Source: Desulfitobacterium metallireducens DSM 15288
GTDB taxonomy: Bacteria; Bacillota; Desulfitobacteriia; Desulfitobacteriales; Desulfitobacteriaceae
Assembly: GCF_000231405.2 (NCBI RefSeq)
Contig: NZ_CP007032.1
Span: 1,736,001-1,800,000, forward strand
Direction: 5' to 3'
DNA: 64,000 nucleotides
The notes below the pieces were generated by a model. It did no database searches, was not told where the DNA came from, and saw only the letters and a program-made list of their open reading frames with translations. This document shows positions 1 to 8,009 of this stretch, one piece after another. A program made the translations under genes and the position numbers. Within the stretch, counting starts at the first letter, position 1. Each line of letters opens with the position of its first letter.

Positions 1-974
1 GTAACCATTCCAGCAGTTCCGCCAAATTCATCTACAACGACAGCCATATGAGTTCGCTGCAAGCGCATCTTTTGCACAAGATGGGAAATGGGCATTCCTT
101 CTGGAACAACAAGGATTTCACGTTTAACTTGTTTAATGGAGATAATTTCAGGATTATCTGCCAGATTCAATAAATCTCGCATATGCACTAATCCAATGAC
201 ATTATCTTTGCTCTCTTCACAGAGCGGATAACGCGTATGTCCATGTTTTTTAACGACCGCTGTCGCTTCTTCTAAGGTATCTTCAGTAAAGATGCACACC
301 ATATCCTGACGCGGAACCATTACTTCACTGACAATGCGATCTGAAAACTCGAAAACGTTATCTAAAAGTTTTCCTTCCATCTTGTCGAGAATACCATTAC
401 GCTGACTCGCATCTACCAACATTCTCAATTCCTCTTCAGAATGCGCCAAATCAGCTTCATTGGCTGGCTCGATCTTTAAGACGCGAAGCGCCAAATTAGA
501 AAGACCATTCAAGGCTTTAATGACAGGATAAAATACCTTGTAGAATACTTTGATCAGTCCAGCTGTCTTTAATGCTGCAACTTCAGCATTTTGAATAGCT
601 AAAGACTTCGGTACTAGTTCACCCAAGACAATATGTAGAAATGTAATGAGAATAAATGCAATTACCGCTGAGACAGAATGGGTTACGACAGAATCCCAGC
701 GCAAATACTGCTCAAAAAAAGGATTCAGCAGCGTTGCAATTGCAGGTTCTCCTAACCAACCTAAACCTAATGATGCGAGCGTAATTCCCAACTGAGTAGC
801 AGACAGATAGGCATCAAGATTTGCAGTGACCTCAAGCGCTACATTAGCTTGACTTGAACCCGAATCTGCCAATTCAGCCAGGCGGGTTTTACGAACTTTA
901 ACGAGAGCAAACTCGGAAAGAACAAAGAAACCATTTAAAGCAACGAGTAACAATGCGGCTACTATTTTTAGCAC
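1..974 (-). CDS. CNNM/CBS-domain membrane protein (hemolysin C / CorC family), 3' end off the window
   Basis: The minus strand is open from about 974 to the left edge. The N-terminus is a CNNM transmembrane domain with the family pattern GFFVLSEFALVKVRKTRLAEL and SATQLGITLASLGLGWLGEP. The last residues in the window read VVVDEFGGTAGMV, the classic end of a CBS pair, so most of the CNNM-CBS-CBS body is present and any CorC/HlyC domain is missing. The family is implicated in divalent-cation (Mg or Co) efflux; many members are misnamed hemolysins. The start is uncertain: the GTG at 974 lies well beyond the strong AGGAGG at 1004-1009, and no ATG is in frame nearer to it. A rare start (ATC, 8 bases from the ribosome site) is possible. 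Confidence 0.88.
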   Translation of the reverse strand, partial: MLKIVAALLLVALNGFFVLSEFALVKVRKTRLAELADSGSSQANVALEVTANLDAYLSATQLGITLASLGLGWLGEPAIATLLNPFFEQYLRWDSVVTHSVSAVIAFILITFLHIVLGELVPKSLAIQNAEVAALKTAGLIKVFYKVFYPVIKALNGLSNLALRVLKIEPANEADLAHSEEELRMLVDASQRNGILDKMEGKLLDNVFEFSDRIVSEVMVPRQDMVCIFTEDTLEEATAVVKKHGHTRYPLCEESKDNVIGLVHMRDLLNLADNPEIISIKQVKREILVVPEGMPISHLVQKMRLQRTHMAVVVDEFGGTAGMV

Positions 975-1041
975 GCTACCTATGACACCTTCGATCGAAA
1001 CTTCCTCCTTTAATTATGAGAATTTCTGCGGAATACAACTA

Positions 1042-1070
1042 AGGCGCCAAGAATAAAGCTCTTGGCACCT
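1042..1070 (-). promoter_or_regulatory. Leader hairpin upstream of the CNNM gene
   Basis: The inverted repeat AGGCGCCAAG (1042-1051) and CTTGGCACCT (1061-1070) can form a nearly perfect 10-bp stem in the 5' leader of the CNNM transcript. No T-run follows it on the minus strand, so it is not a standard terminator. I do not recognise the M-box or another known metal-sensing leader here. A ten-codon open frame (GTG start, about 1101-1070 region upstream of the hairpin) is also possible in the leader. Function unknown. Confidence 0.45.
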
Positions 1071-1149
1071 ACAATAAATACATCAATTGGCTTCTCGAGG
1101 TAAAGGATCTTCCACAATAATTCTCCCTTATGATCTTCTTTATAAGATA

Positions 1150-1178
1150 ACTATAAATTAACTTCGATCTGACGTCAA
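1150..1178 (-). promoter_or_regulatory. Sigma-A-type promoter of the CNNM gene
   Basis: On the minus strand TTGACG (1178-1173) is followed after 17 bases by TATAGT (1155-1150), a near-consensus sigma-A promoter. It would give a leader of roughly 165 bases before the CNNM coding region, long enough to hold a regulatory RNA structure. Confidence 0.7.
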
Positions 1179-1233
1179 GTGACAACTTTAATCGAATACC
1201 CGGTCTGTTACTGAAGCTTCAATTAAAGCACAT

Positions 1234-1662
1234 CTATTCTTCTTTGTGCTCGTCCGTTCTCCGGAAAAGACGAAGGACCTCTTCATCCTCTTCTTTACCG
1301 ATGATTGATAGTAGATTTTGAACAGGATCAGGTATGACTTCAACCGGGTTCAATTCAAAAAGTGATTCTAGACTGAACTCGACAGGCTCAGGGAAGTCCT
1401 CAAAATCATCTCCTGAGTTCTCGTTAACAGAAACACCGTTTTCTTCGTCAACGCCTACTGTTCCTTCCTTTAATACCTCATCTGCTACAGCCGTTGCGCT
1501 TAACTTTGTTTGCATCAAGTCAGGATGGGCCTGGAAAAACTCACGCAACGCCATTTTAGTGAATTCCGAGCACTTTTCAGCTGGAAGATTCCGCAACTTT
1601 TCCCAAAGATCTTCATCCTCAGTATTAAAAAACAAGTGCAAAAAGGATTGCTCAGTGCTCAT
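1234..1662 (-). CDS. ParR-like small partner of the ParM-like actin (142 aa)
   Basis: This reading frame starts inside the stop codon of the upstream ParM-like gene (ATGA overlap at 1659-1662), so the two are translationally coupled. Residues 5-45 look like a ribbon-helix-helix unit: a short strand (SFLHLFFN) then two helices (EDLWEKLRNLP and CSEFTKMALREFFQAH). The rest is acidic and low complexity with a short C-terminal helix ending in charged residues. In ParMR systems the RHH protein binds a centromere and its C-terminal tail contacts the actin filament; size, position and layout fit that role. The assignment rests on context and predicted fold, not on close similarity. No clear centromere repeats were found next to it. 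Confidence 0.6.
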   Translation of the reverse strand: MSTEQSFLHLFFNTEDEDLWEKLRNLPAEKCSEFTKMALREFFQAHPDLMQTKLSATAVADEVLKEGTVGVDEENGVSVNENSGDDFEDFPEPVEFSLESLFELNPVEVIPDPVQNLLSIIGKEEDEEVLRLFRRTDEHKEE

Positions 1663-2768
1663 GGATTGATATCAGCCTTCTTTGTCAAGCTGTTAACCAG
1701 ATTTGCCGCCATAATTCGGAACCCGGTTGCATTCCCAAACTGCGGATCGTCAATTAAGATTTTGTTTTCTAACTGAAGATGTTCATAGACAAGTTCTCCT
1801 ACTTTACCCGCAACGAGAACGGTATGAATTTTTCCAAGCATAGGCTTCAGGGTTTTCTTCACTTCACGTGAAATATCCGTTCCAAGTTGAGCCAGCATTT
1901 GATTCATGACCGGATTCAAGTTAATCGTTCCATTGTGCCATGGATAGTGCCCTCCGTGGACGCGAAAAACTTTATCTAACTCTTGATCACCTGTTTCGAT
2001 CGGGTTCTGATGATTAGCACTCATTTCCTTTAACTTTTCAGCAACTCCGGTATAGGCCCATTTTAAGCCTTTTTCAATGCTAAACGAGTTAGGTGGATCC
2101 AGCATCACCCCGTCATAGAATGTCGCGACATCTGTCGTCCTAAAACCTGGATCAATTACGATGACATATCCATTAAAAAGCTTCGGGCTGGTCGGCATAC
2201 CAAACTCATTTAAGGTTTCTTTAATGAAAACGCCATAACTTTGTGGCAGGACTCGAGATCGAATAATCGTTAATTGACGGGTCTCTCCTTTAAAAGGGCC
2301 AGATAAAAACTTAACTGACCAAGACCCTTTGAGTTGAGCTTCGTACTTATCCTTGAGCGCAGCATAATATTTAACCGGAACCCCGGTACCTAAATAAATA
2401 TTAGCTTTTGGGGTTTTCTGTGCTAACGCTAAAGCAACCACAAGGAGGGCTGTGGCTTCTTCATCTGTTGACTTATCCTCATCCCAACAATAATGTGCTT
2501 CATTCGGATTAAGACTTTCTGCTAAATTGCCCATAAAATAATGATGTTCTATACCCGTCGAATTGTTCTTTACGACAACATCTAGAGAAGCGATTTGTTC
2601 ATCCAATTCTGTGCCACGAGTTACAATAGAATTTCCCAATGTCGAAAAGATCCGTTCATTACCTTGACAGATCACCGCTGGAAAAAGCACTTTGCTGTCC
2701 CCTGCATCGAGTTTGATCGCTCCAAAACCAGGATCTCCTCCTGCTACGAGTATGTCGTTTTCAAACAC
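1659..2768 (-). CDS. ParM/StbA-family actin-like ATPase
   Basis: Predicted filament-forming actin homologue of about 369 aa. The N-terminal phosphate-1 motif reads GGDPGFGAIKL, and a second phosphate motif VIDPGFRTTDVATF sits near the middle, with adenosine-type motif VLVAGKVGELV near the C-terminus; these are the three nucleotide-binding signatures of the actin/ParM fold. The start at GTG 2768 is preferred over the longer frame from 2810 because CCTCCT on the plus strand (AGGAGG, 2777-2782) lies 8 bases upstream. Family members segregate plasmids or phage genomes; this copy sits in an otherwise chromosomal setting, with its RHH partner downstream, and may be a remnant of an integrated plasmid or a domesticated system. 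Confidence 0.8.
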   Translation of the reverse strand: MFENDILVAGGDPGFGAIKLDAGDSKVLFPAVICQGNERIFSTLGNSIVTRGTELDEQIASLDVVVKNNSTGIEHHYFMGNLAESLNPNEAHYCWDEDKSTDEEATALLVVALALAQKTPKANIYLGTGVPVKYYAALKDKYEAQLKGSWSVKFLSGPFKGETRQLTIIRSRVLPQSYGVFIKETLNEFGMPTSPKLFNGYVIVIDPGFRTTDVATFYDGVMLDPPNSFSIEKGLKWAYTGVAEKLKEMSANHQNPIETGDQELDKVFRVHGGHYPWHNGTINLNPVMNQMLAQLGTDISREVKKTLKPMLGKIHTVLVAGKVGELVYEHLQLENKILIDDPQFGNATGFRIMAANLVNSLTKKADINP

Positions 2769-2939
2769 CTTGAGTTCCTCCTCATCACGTTTAGAATCAT
2801 ATTCCGACACAATTCATTTAATTTCTATTATATATCATCAAACCATATCTTACCACCCTCAAGGCGTCACCCCTTCCCCGCCGACTCCATAGATTAGAAA
2901 TGGGTCACCTCACGATCCAAAAAAAGAGGCGGTGAAAGC

Positions 2940-4214
2940 ATGAGTGATAATCCTCTCTACTTACACAATGTATCTGTTCCAATACCCCTGGAAAAAGAAA
3001 CCTGGCAAGAAAAGACCAAATCTTTATTACGGTATATCGGGCCAGCCTTTATCGTCAGTGTCGCGTACATCGACCCTGGAAATTTTGCGACGAACATAAG
3101 CGGCGGTTCAAATTTTAACTACTCTCTCTTATGGGTCATCCTCTGGAGTAACCTGATGGCCATTTTCCTTCAGACTCTATCCGCTAAACTGGGTATCGTC
3201 ACCGGAATGGATCTTGCAACCCAGTGCGGACGCCAGTTTAGTCGCCCGACTAATATTCTGCTCTGGATCATCACCCTTTTTACTGCAATAGCAACCTACA
3301 TGGCCGAATTTTTAGGGGCCGCTTTAGGTTTCTACCTTCTCTTCGGGATTCCCTTAATTTGGGCAGGTGCACTATCCATCCTCACAACATTCTTGATTGT
3401 CTATCTTCAACGCTTCGGCCAACACGTGGTTGAACGAACAATTGTTATCCTCGTGGCCGTGATCGGAATTTCATACTTTGTCGAAATTTTCCTCGCTAAA
3501 CCCAACTGGCATGAAGTTGCCATCCATACTTTGATTCCCAGCTTAGGTCCAGACAGTGTTCTAGTCGCCGTGGGAATGCTCGGAGCCACTGTAATGCCTC
3601 ACGTTATCTTTCTTCACTCTGCACTCGTTCAATCCCGACGAAAAAGTGAGAAACTTAGTGATATCAAAAGGCATTTTCGGATGGAACGCTTTGACATCAT
3701 CTTTGCAATGAACATCGCCTTTTTGGTCAACGCCGCAATGGTCGTCGTTGCTGCCTCCGTTTTTTATGCAAACGGGCAGCCTGTCGAAACAATTGAAGAA
3801 GCACATCGCTCACTCTCCCCTTTACTTGGTAATCTCTCAAGTGGCGCATTTGGATTGGCCTTACTTGCCTCGGGTCTTTCCTCCTCAACGGTTGGCGCAA
3901 TGGCAGGAGAAAATATGATGAAAGGGTTTATCGGTTTGGATATTCCGGTTAACATTCGTCGAATTATTACGATGATCCCCGCGATGATTCTGCTCTGGAT
4001 CGGACTCAATCCCATGAAAATCCTAATTCTGAGCCAAGTCACTTTAAGTTTCGCCCTTCCGGCCGCGATTATCCCGCTTCTTGTAATTACAAGTCGAAAA
4101 TCGGTGATGGGCGAAATGGCGAATAAAAAACTGACCAATGTTATGGGAATCATTATCGTGACGCTCATTGTCTCACTCAATGCTGTTTTGGTCTACCTAA
4201 CCCTCTTTAACTAA
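2940..4214 (+). CDS. mntH: NRAMP-family Mn(II)/Fe(II) transporter
   Basis: A 424-aa integral membrane protein with eleven or so hydrophobic helices. TM1 carries the metal-binding DPGN motif (residues about 45-48, in YIDPGNFATNISGG) and TM6 carries the MPH motif (ATVMPHVIFLHSALVQ), the two signatures of proton-coupled NRAMP importers. Length matches bacterial MntH. A ribosome site (GAGGCGGTG) precedes the ATG. It is divergent from the ParM-like gene and ends directly in a perfect terminator. No recognisable MntR operator was seen upstream. The exact metal preference cannot be read from sequence. Confidence 0.92.
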   Translation: MSDNPLYLHNVSVPIPLEKETWQEKTKSLLRYIGPAFIVSVAYIDPGNFATNISGGSNFNYSLLWVILWSNLMAIFLQTLSAKLGIVTGMDLATQCGRQFSRPTNILLWIITLFTAIATYMAEFLGAALGFYLLFGIPLIWAGALSILTTFLIVYLQRFGQHVVERTIVILVAVIGISYFVEIFLAKPNWHEVAIHTLIPSLGPDSVLVAVGMLGATVMPHVIFLHSALVQSRRKSEKLSDIKRHFRMERFDIIFAMNIAFLVNAAMVVVAASVFYANGQPVETIEEAHRSLSPLLGNLSSGAFGLALLASGLSSSTVGAMAGENMMKGFIGLDIPVNIRRIITMIPAMILLWIGLNPMKILILSQVTLSFALPAAIIPLLVITSRKSVMGEMANKKLTNVMGIIIVTLIVSLNAVLVYLTLFN

Positions 4215-4244
4215 GAAAAGTGTGGGTTACCACACTTTTCTTAG
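4211..4244. terminator. Bidirectional terminator between mntH and the DUF815 gene
   Basis: A perfect 15-bp inverted repeat (4211-4225 and 4230-4244) with a 4-base loop begins inside the mntH stop codon region. It has A and T runs inside the stem rather than a long T-tail. It separates two convergent genes. Confidence 0.75.
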
Positions 4245-4295
4245 TTAAAGATTATCAGTTAATTTCATTCTAAATTTTTATATTTAAGTTACCTT

Positions 4296-5723
4296 TTACT
4301 TCTTCAAATTGATCTTCTGTTGAGCCGCTAAATAGTCAATAAATTGCCGAGCGGTACGACCTGAACGCGCATTATGCATCATGACCCAGCGGAGGGCTTG
4401 CTGGCGAAGTTGCGCTTTTTCGAGTGCTAATCCTTCCTGCACAGCCAATTCTTCCACAATCCGCAAGAATTCCTCCTGGTCTGGTGAGGGGAACGTAATC
4501 GTGATCCCGAAACGATCCGCTAACGAAAGTTTTTCATCCATAGTATCACGGACATTAATCTCATCGCCTTGACGCTCGGAGAAGTTTTCACGGATAAGAT
4601 GGCGACGATTCGAGGTCGCGTAAATAAGAACATTATCAGGACGCTTTTCCAAGCCTCCCTCTAAAACGGTCTTCAACGATTTATAGGCTAACTCCGTTTC
4701 CTCAAACGAAAGATCATCGATAAAGAGAATAAACTTTTGAGGTTGAGGCGCGAGAAAACGAATAATCAAAGGAAAGTCGGTTAAATCTTGCTTGGAAAGT
4801 TCCACTAATCTTAGCCCCTGATCACAATATTCCTGAAGAAGAGCCTTGACGAGAGATGATTTACCCGTTCCCCTGTTTCCATAAAGAATTACATTGTTGG
4901 CTGGGTATCTTGAAAGGAAGAAATTCGTGTTTTCTAAAAGAATGCCCTGTTCTCGCTCTTGGCCGATTAACTGTTCTTTTCGGATTGGATCTGGAGTTAC
5001 CGTAACGAGAAGTTTAGCATTCCCGTCCCATTTAAAGGCCAATCCTGTTGCCATTAGACCGGAGCCAATTTTTTGATAGAAAGAGGCTAACTCTTGAACC
5101 GCCTTTTCGTCATCGTCTGCGCGTAAAACTGCTTTAACTTCATTACGCATTTTTTCTAAAAACTGTCCTGCACGGCTAGGATCCTGATGAATCTCACCTA
5201 CTTGGGGAGCCCATAAAGGCCATTGTTCCATCCTTCCGAGCCACTCTACCCCTGAGTTAGTTCCCAATTCAGCTTCTATATCCATTCTTCCACAAACCAT
5301 TCGTTGTAGTTGTTCTGGTTGAAGAGAAGCGATCTTCTGGACTGCCTTTACATCATGAATAACGAGATTTTTAAGTCCGAGATCTAAACTTCCCCACGCT
5401 TTAAAACCAGCTTGACGCGAAAAAACATTGTCCGCTTCTAGGACAAGATCCCATAAATATTCCGGCCAATTCTCTTCAGTTGCTAGTGCACAAAATGTAT
5501 GATAGTTTCGATAAACTTGACCCCAATCAACCTTCTCTTGAGTTAATGAAGTGAATACGTTCTGTAAGCTCTTTACGACTGGATCTTCACGCAGTGATCT
5601 ATAAATGATTAAACCCTCTAATAGATAAGCGTATTTTTGGGTTTGTGCTGTCCCATTTAAGCATCTATCCTTTAAATCCTCATATTTCAATGTTTCCGAT
5701 TGTCTCAATTCTCCCCGTTTCAT
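4296..5723 (-). CDS. DUF815 AAA-type ATPase
   Basis: A 475-aa protein. The C-terminal half is a P-loop ATPase with Walker A GNRGTGKSSLVKALL, Walker B FILFIDDLSFEE, a sensor-like stretch VLIYATSNRRHLI and an arginine-rich AAA lid (NARSGRTARQFIDYLA). This exact set is typical of DUF815 (PF05673), a widespread and poorly characterised AAA family. The N-terminal 200 residues are alpha-helical with no recognised domain. GGAG precedes the ATG by about 10 bases. It is monocistronic between two terminators. Biological function is unknown. Confidence 0.88.
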   Translation of the reverse strand: MKRGELRQSETLKYEDLKDRCLNGTAQTQKYAYLLEGLIIYRSLREDPVVKSLQNVFTSLTQEKVDWGQVYRNYHTFCALATEENWPEYLWDLVLEADNVFSRQAGFKAWGSLDLGLKNLVIHDVKAVQKIASLQPEQLQRMVCGRMDIEAELGTNSGVEWLGRMEQWPLWAPQVGEIHQDPSRAGQFLEKMRNEVKAVLRADDDEKAVQELASFYQKIGSGLMATGLAFKWDGNAKLLVTVTPDPIRKEQLIGQEREQGILLENTNFFLSRYPANNVILYGNRGTGKSSLVKALLQEYCDQGLRLVELSKQDLTDFPLIIRFLAPQPQKFILFIDDLSFEETELAYKSLKTVLEGGLEKRPDNVLIYATSNRRHLIRENFSERQGDEINVRDTMDEKLSLADRFGITITFPSPDQEEFLRIVEELAVQEGLALEKAQLRQQALRWVMMHNARSGRTARQFIDYLAAQQKINLKK

Positions 5724-5845
5724 ATATATAAACTCCTTCGATTAAAGTGTTGTAGTACAATGCCACCCCACTCTATTTTTTACTAGCTGTATTATATCAT
5801 AGATTTATGTTTCTTACCTTACTCAATTCACAATTTTCCACGCAT

Positions 5846-5871
5846 GATAAAAAGGGTGAGCTTACTCACCC
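5846..5871 (-). terminator. Intrinsic terminator of the 78-aa gene
   Basis: On the minus strand the stem GGGTGAG (5871-5865), a 4-base loop, CTCACCC (5860-5854) is followed by TTTTTATC. It ends the short gene that lies just upstream on the same strand. Confidence 0.8.
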
Positions 5872-5890
5872 TCCGGTTCCATTTTGCTTT

Positions 5891-6127
5891 TCAATTGAGA
5901 ACATCAATCACAGCTTTAGCCTTCTTCACCATATCAACAAGTGAACCGCGCGTAGAATCCGTTTCATCATCCGCCGTATGCTCTTCACCAAGTCTTGGAC
6001 TACGAACAGTTATACAAATTCCATCTGGTGAAGCCACTTCCAGCAAGTCTAAAAGATTAATGACAGCTCCTCCTGGAATATTAATGCGTATTAAGCTTCC
6101 CGGTAATTTCGTACATTCTTCGCTCAT
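5891..6127 (-). CDS. Small conserved-looking hypothetical protein (78 aa)
   Basis: A soluble 78-aa protein starting at an ATG 5 bases after a GGGGGAG ribosome site and closed by a good terminator, which argues that it is real. It reads as a small beta-rich N-terminal part (GSLIRINIPGGAVINLLDLL, ICITVRSPRLGEE) followed by a C-terminal helix. No cysteine cluster, membrane segment or known motif was seen. Function unknown. Confidence 0.65.
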   Translation of the reverse strand: MSEECTKLPGSLIRINIPGGAVINLLDLLEVASPDGICITVRSPRLGEEHTADDETDSTRGSLVDMVKKAKAVIDVLN

Positions 6128-6275
6128 TAAATCTCCCCCTTTATTACCCTTACAGTGAAATATTCCTGGACCAAGTGCTCAATTTCATCTCACTTCTCCG
6201 TTCTACTATAGACTATGTTAGATTTGGACAATGGTTACAAGCTCCTGTATCATCTATTAGACCCATATTTTATAC

Positions 6276-6303
6276 TTGACTTTTTCCGAATCTTTGGTAA
6301 TCT
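6276..6303 (+). promoter_or_regulatory. Putative promoter of the cobT leader
   Basis: TTGACT (6276-6281), a 16-base spacer and TAATCT (6298-6303) lie just upstream of the cobalamin riboswitch. The -10 is weak, but the position fits a leader transcript beginning about 20 bases before the aptamer. Confidence 0.5.
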
Positions 6304-6330
6304 TAAGGTAAATTTAATTGTATTATTCTT

Positions 6331-6505
6331 AGGTGCCCCTCACGGGGAGAATAGGGAAACCGGTGTTAATCCGGTGCGGACCCACCACTGTAAAGATGAG
6401 CCCTCGCTAATCCACTGGCATTTGCTGGGAAGGAGCGTCAGGGTGCTTGAGTCTAAGCCAGGAGACCTGCCTAAGAAGAAAAGTCTTTCCGGGGTATTGG
6501 AAAGC
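6331..6505 (+). promoter_or_regulatory. Cobalamin (B12) riboswitch
   Basis: The leader contains the conserved series of the AdoCbl-type aptamer: the 5' AGGTGCC, the GGGAAACCGGTG segment, the CCGGTGCGGACC-CACCACTGTAA core, and the B12 box GCCAGGAGACCTGCC at 6457-6471. A Rho-independent terminator follows at once. By established knowledge, ligand binding favours termination and lowers expression of the downstream gene. Here that gene is cobT, with cobU and cobS further on, so the switch likely represses corrinoid assembly when cobalamin is sufficient. Confidence 0.95.
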
Positions 6506-6520
6506 GGCGGCGATGACGGA

Positions 6521-6564
6521 AAAGTCCCGACCACAATAAAAATTGTGGCGGGACTTTATTTTTT
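6521..6564 (+). terminator. Expression-platform terminator of the B12 riboswitch
   Basis: AAAGTCCCG plus CCACAAT (6521-6537) pair with ATTGTGGCGGGACTTT (6542-6557) with one bulge, followed by a T-rich tract to 6564. It lies between the aptamer and the cobT ribosome site (GGAGGA, 6585-6590) and is the expected attenuator. Confidence 0.9.
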
Positions 6565-6598
6565 ACAAAAAATAAAAACTAAATGGAGGAGATTTAAA

Positions 6599-7729
6599 AT
6601 GACAACAAAAAGGACGAGTAGGAATTTTCATGGTCTAAACAATAATCTCAAAGAAGCGGACGAACAAGCCCTTGAGTCCGCCTTAAAAGAGCTTACGAGT
6701 GGAATTGAAAAGCTCGATCAGGAATCTATCTCAGCCATGCAACAACGCTTAGATGTAAAAATTAAACCTACCAGAAGCCTAGGCGTCTTAGAGGATATTG
6801 GCCAACAACTTGCGGGAATCTTCCGCACCTCACAACCGAAAATTGAAGGAAAAGCTGTCCTCCTCATGGGCGGAGATCATGGTGTTGTAACAGAAGGAGT
6901 CAGTGCTGCTCCCCAAGAAGTGACTGCTCAAATGTTCTATAGTTACCTCGAAGGAGGTGCAGGTATCAATGTCCTTGCCGAATACGGTGGCGCTAAAGTC
7001 ATCGCAACTGACATCGGAATTGCTGCCCCCTTAGACCCCCCCGAACTGATGGTCAATCGCGTTAAGAATGGGACCAATAATATAGCTGAAGGCCCTGCTA
7101 TGACCCGTCAAGAAGCACTACTCGCGCTGCTTACTGGTGCACAGATTGCAGCTAAAACAGTCGACTCTGGCGTCAATCTCTTAGCAACGGGTGAAGTAGG
7201 TATCGGCAATACCACTCCGAGTGCTGCCCTAGTCTCAGTCTTTACCGGCCACTCCGTGGAAGAAGTGACCGGGCGCGGCACAGGAGTCAGCGATGAGGCC
7301 CTAAAACATAAACAAGATGTCATTAAACGAGCCATCGAAGTCAATCAACCTGACCCCTCTGACCCTATTGATACCCTCTCCAAAATTGGAGGCCTTGAAA
7401 TTGCCGCCCTAACTGGAGCGATTCTCGAAGCTGCTTATCAACATATCCCCATCATCCTTGATGGCATTATCTCCTCAGCTGCTGCACTTACAGCTGCACA
7501 ACTTGCCCCCATCTCTGCCCGCTATATGATCTCCTCTCATAACTCAGAAGAACAGGGCCACCGTTTAGCCCTAAAACAACTCGGCCTCCAACCTCGACTT
7601 GATTTCCACATGAGACTTGGTGAAGGAACAGGCGCCGCCCTCATGTTTCCAATGGTAGAAGCTGCCCTCAAAATCGCTGATGAAATGGCAACCTTCGAAT
7701 CAGCTGGCGTCACCACAGGAGACTTTTAA
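6599..7729 (+). CDS. cobT: Nicotinate-nucleotide--dimethylbenzimidazole phosphoribosyltransferase
   Basis: A 376-aa protein that activates the lower-ligand base: it transfers phosphoribose from nicotinate mononucleotide to dimethylbenzimidazole or a similar base for the cobalamin nucleotide loop. Family motifs seen are MGGDHGVVTEGVSAAPQEVT, ATGEVGIGNTTPSAAL, and the C-terminal EGTGAALMFPMVEAAL, which contains the catalytic glutamate. The frame is open upstream through the riboswitch, but the ATG at 6599, after GGAGGAGATTTAAA, is the true start. It is controlled by the B12 riboswitch and is followed, after a 280-base gap, by cobU and cobS. Confidence 0.95.
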   Translation: MTTKRTSRNFHGLNNNLKEADEQALESALKELTSGIEKLDQESISAMQQRLDVKIKPTRSLGVLEDIGQQLAGIFRTSQPKIEGKAVLLMGGDHGVVTEGVSAAPQEVTAQMFYSYLEGGAGINVLAEYGGAKVIATDIGIAAPLDPPELMVNRVKNGTNNIAEGPAMTRQEALLALLTGAQIAAKTVDSGVNLLATGEVGIGNTTPSAALVSVFTGHSVEEVTGRGTGVSDEALKHKQDVIKRAIEVNQPDPSDPIDTLSKIGGLEIAALTGAILEAAYQHIPIILDGIISSAAALTAAQLAPISARYMISSHNSEEQGHRLALKQLGLQPRLDFHMRLGEGTGAALMFPMVEAALKIADEMATFESAGVTTGDF

Positions 7730-7776
7730 TCTAATACTTCGCTTAATAACTGATACAACACAAAAATAATGATAAA

Positions 7777-7816
7777 GAGCTGACCTCAGAATCAACATTG
7801 CTAACGAGGTCAGCTC
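7777..7816. repeat. Inverted repeat in the cobT-cobU spacer
   Basis: GAGCTGACCTC (7777-7787) and GAGGTCAGCTC (7806-7816) form a perfect 11-bp stem with an 18-base loop. The minus-strand side is followed by a T-rich stretch; the plus-strand side is not. It may terminate cobT transcription or be a processing/attenuation site. The remaining spacer up to 8009 holds only the cobU ribosome site (AAGGAGG) that I can identify. Confidence 0.5.
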
Positions 7817-8009
7817 TCCATCGATAAGTACGCTTTAATAGTTCTAAGTAAAAACCAAGATAAAGGAAAAGACTACTAAGAACAAAAAGCAGGTGAAATA
7901 GAAATTTAAAAGAATATTTATACTCATAAAACTTCAAGCACCTCGGCCGGATAGAGGGTGCACTCGGAAGTGGAGATGATAACCCAACCTAAGGAGGCAG
8001 AACACTCTA

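Noticed and set aside
1334-1776. Plus-strand frames opposite the ParR-like gene
   Set aside because: Shadow frames of the minus-strand gene with Ser/Thr-rich composition and no ribosome site.
6215-6598. N-terminal extension of the cobT reading frame
   Set aside because: The open frame runs through the cobalamin riboswitch and terminator by chance; the ATG at 6599 has a good ribosome site and the family N-terminus.
7743-7937. 64-aa hydrophobic frame on the minus strand after cobT
   Set aside because: It starts at TTG without a ribosome site, covers the inverted repeat at 7777-7816, and shows no family pattern.
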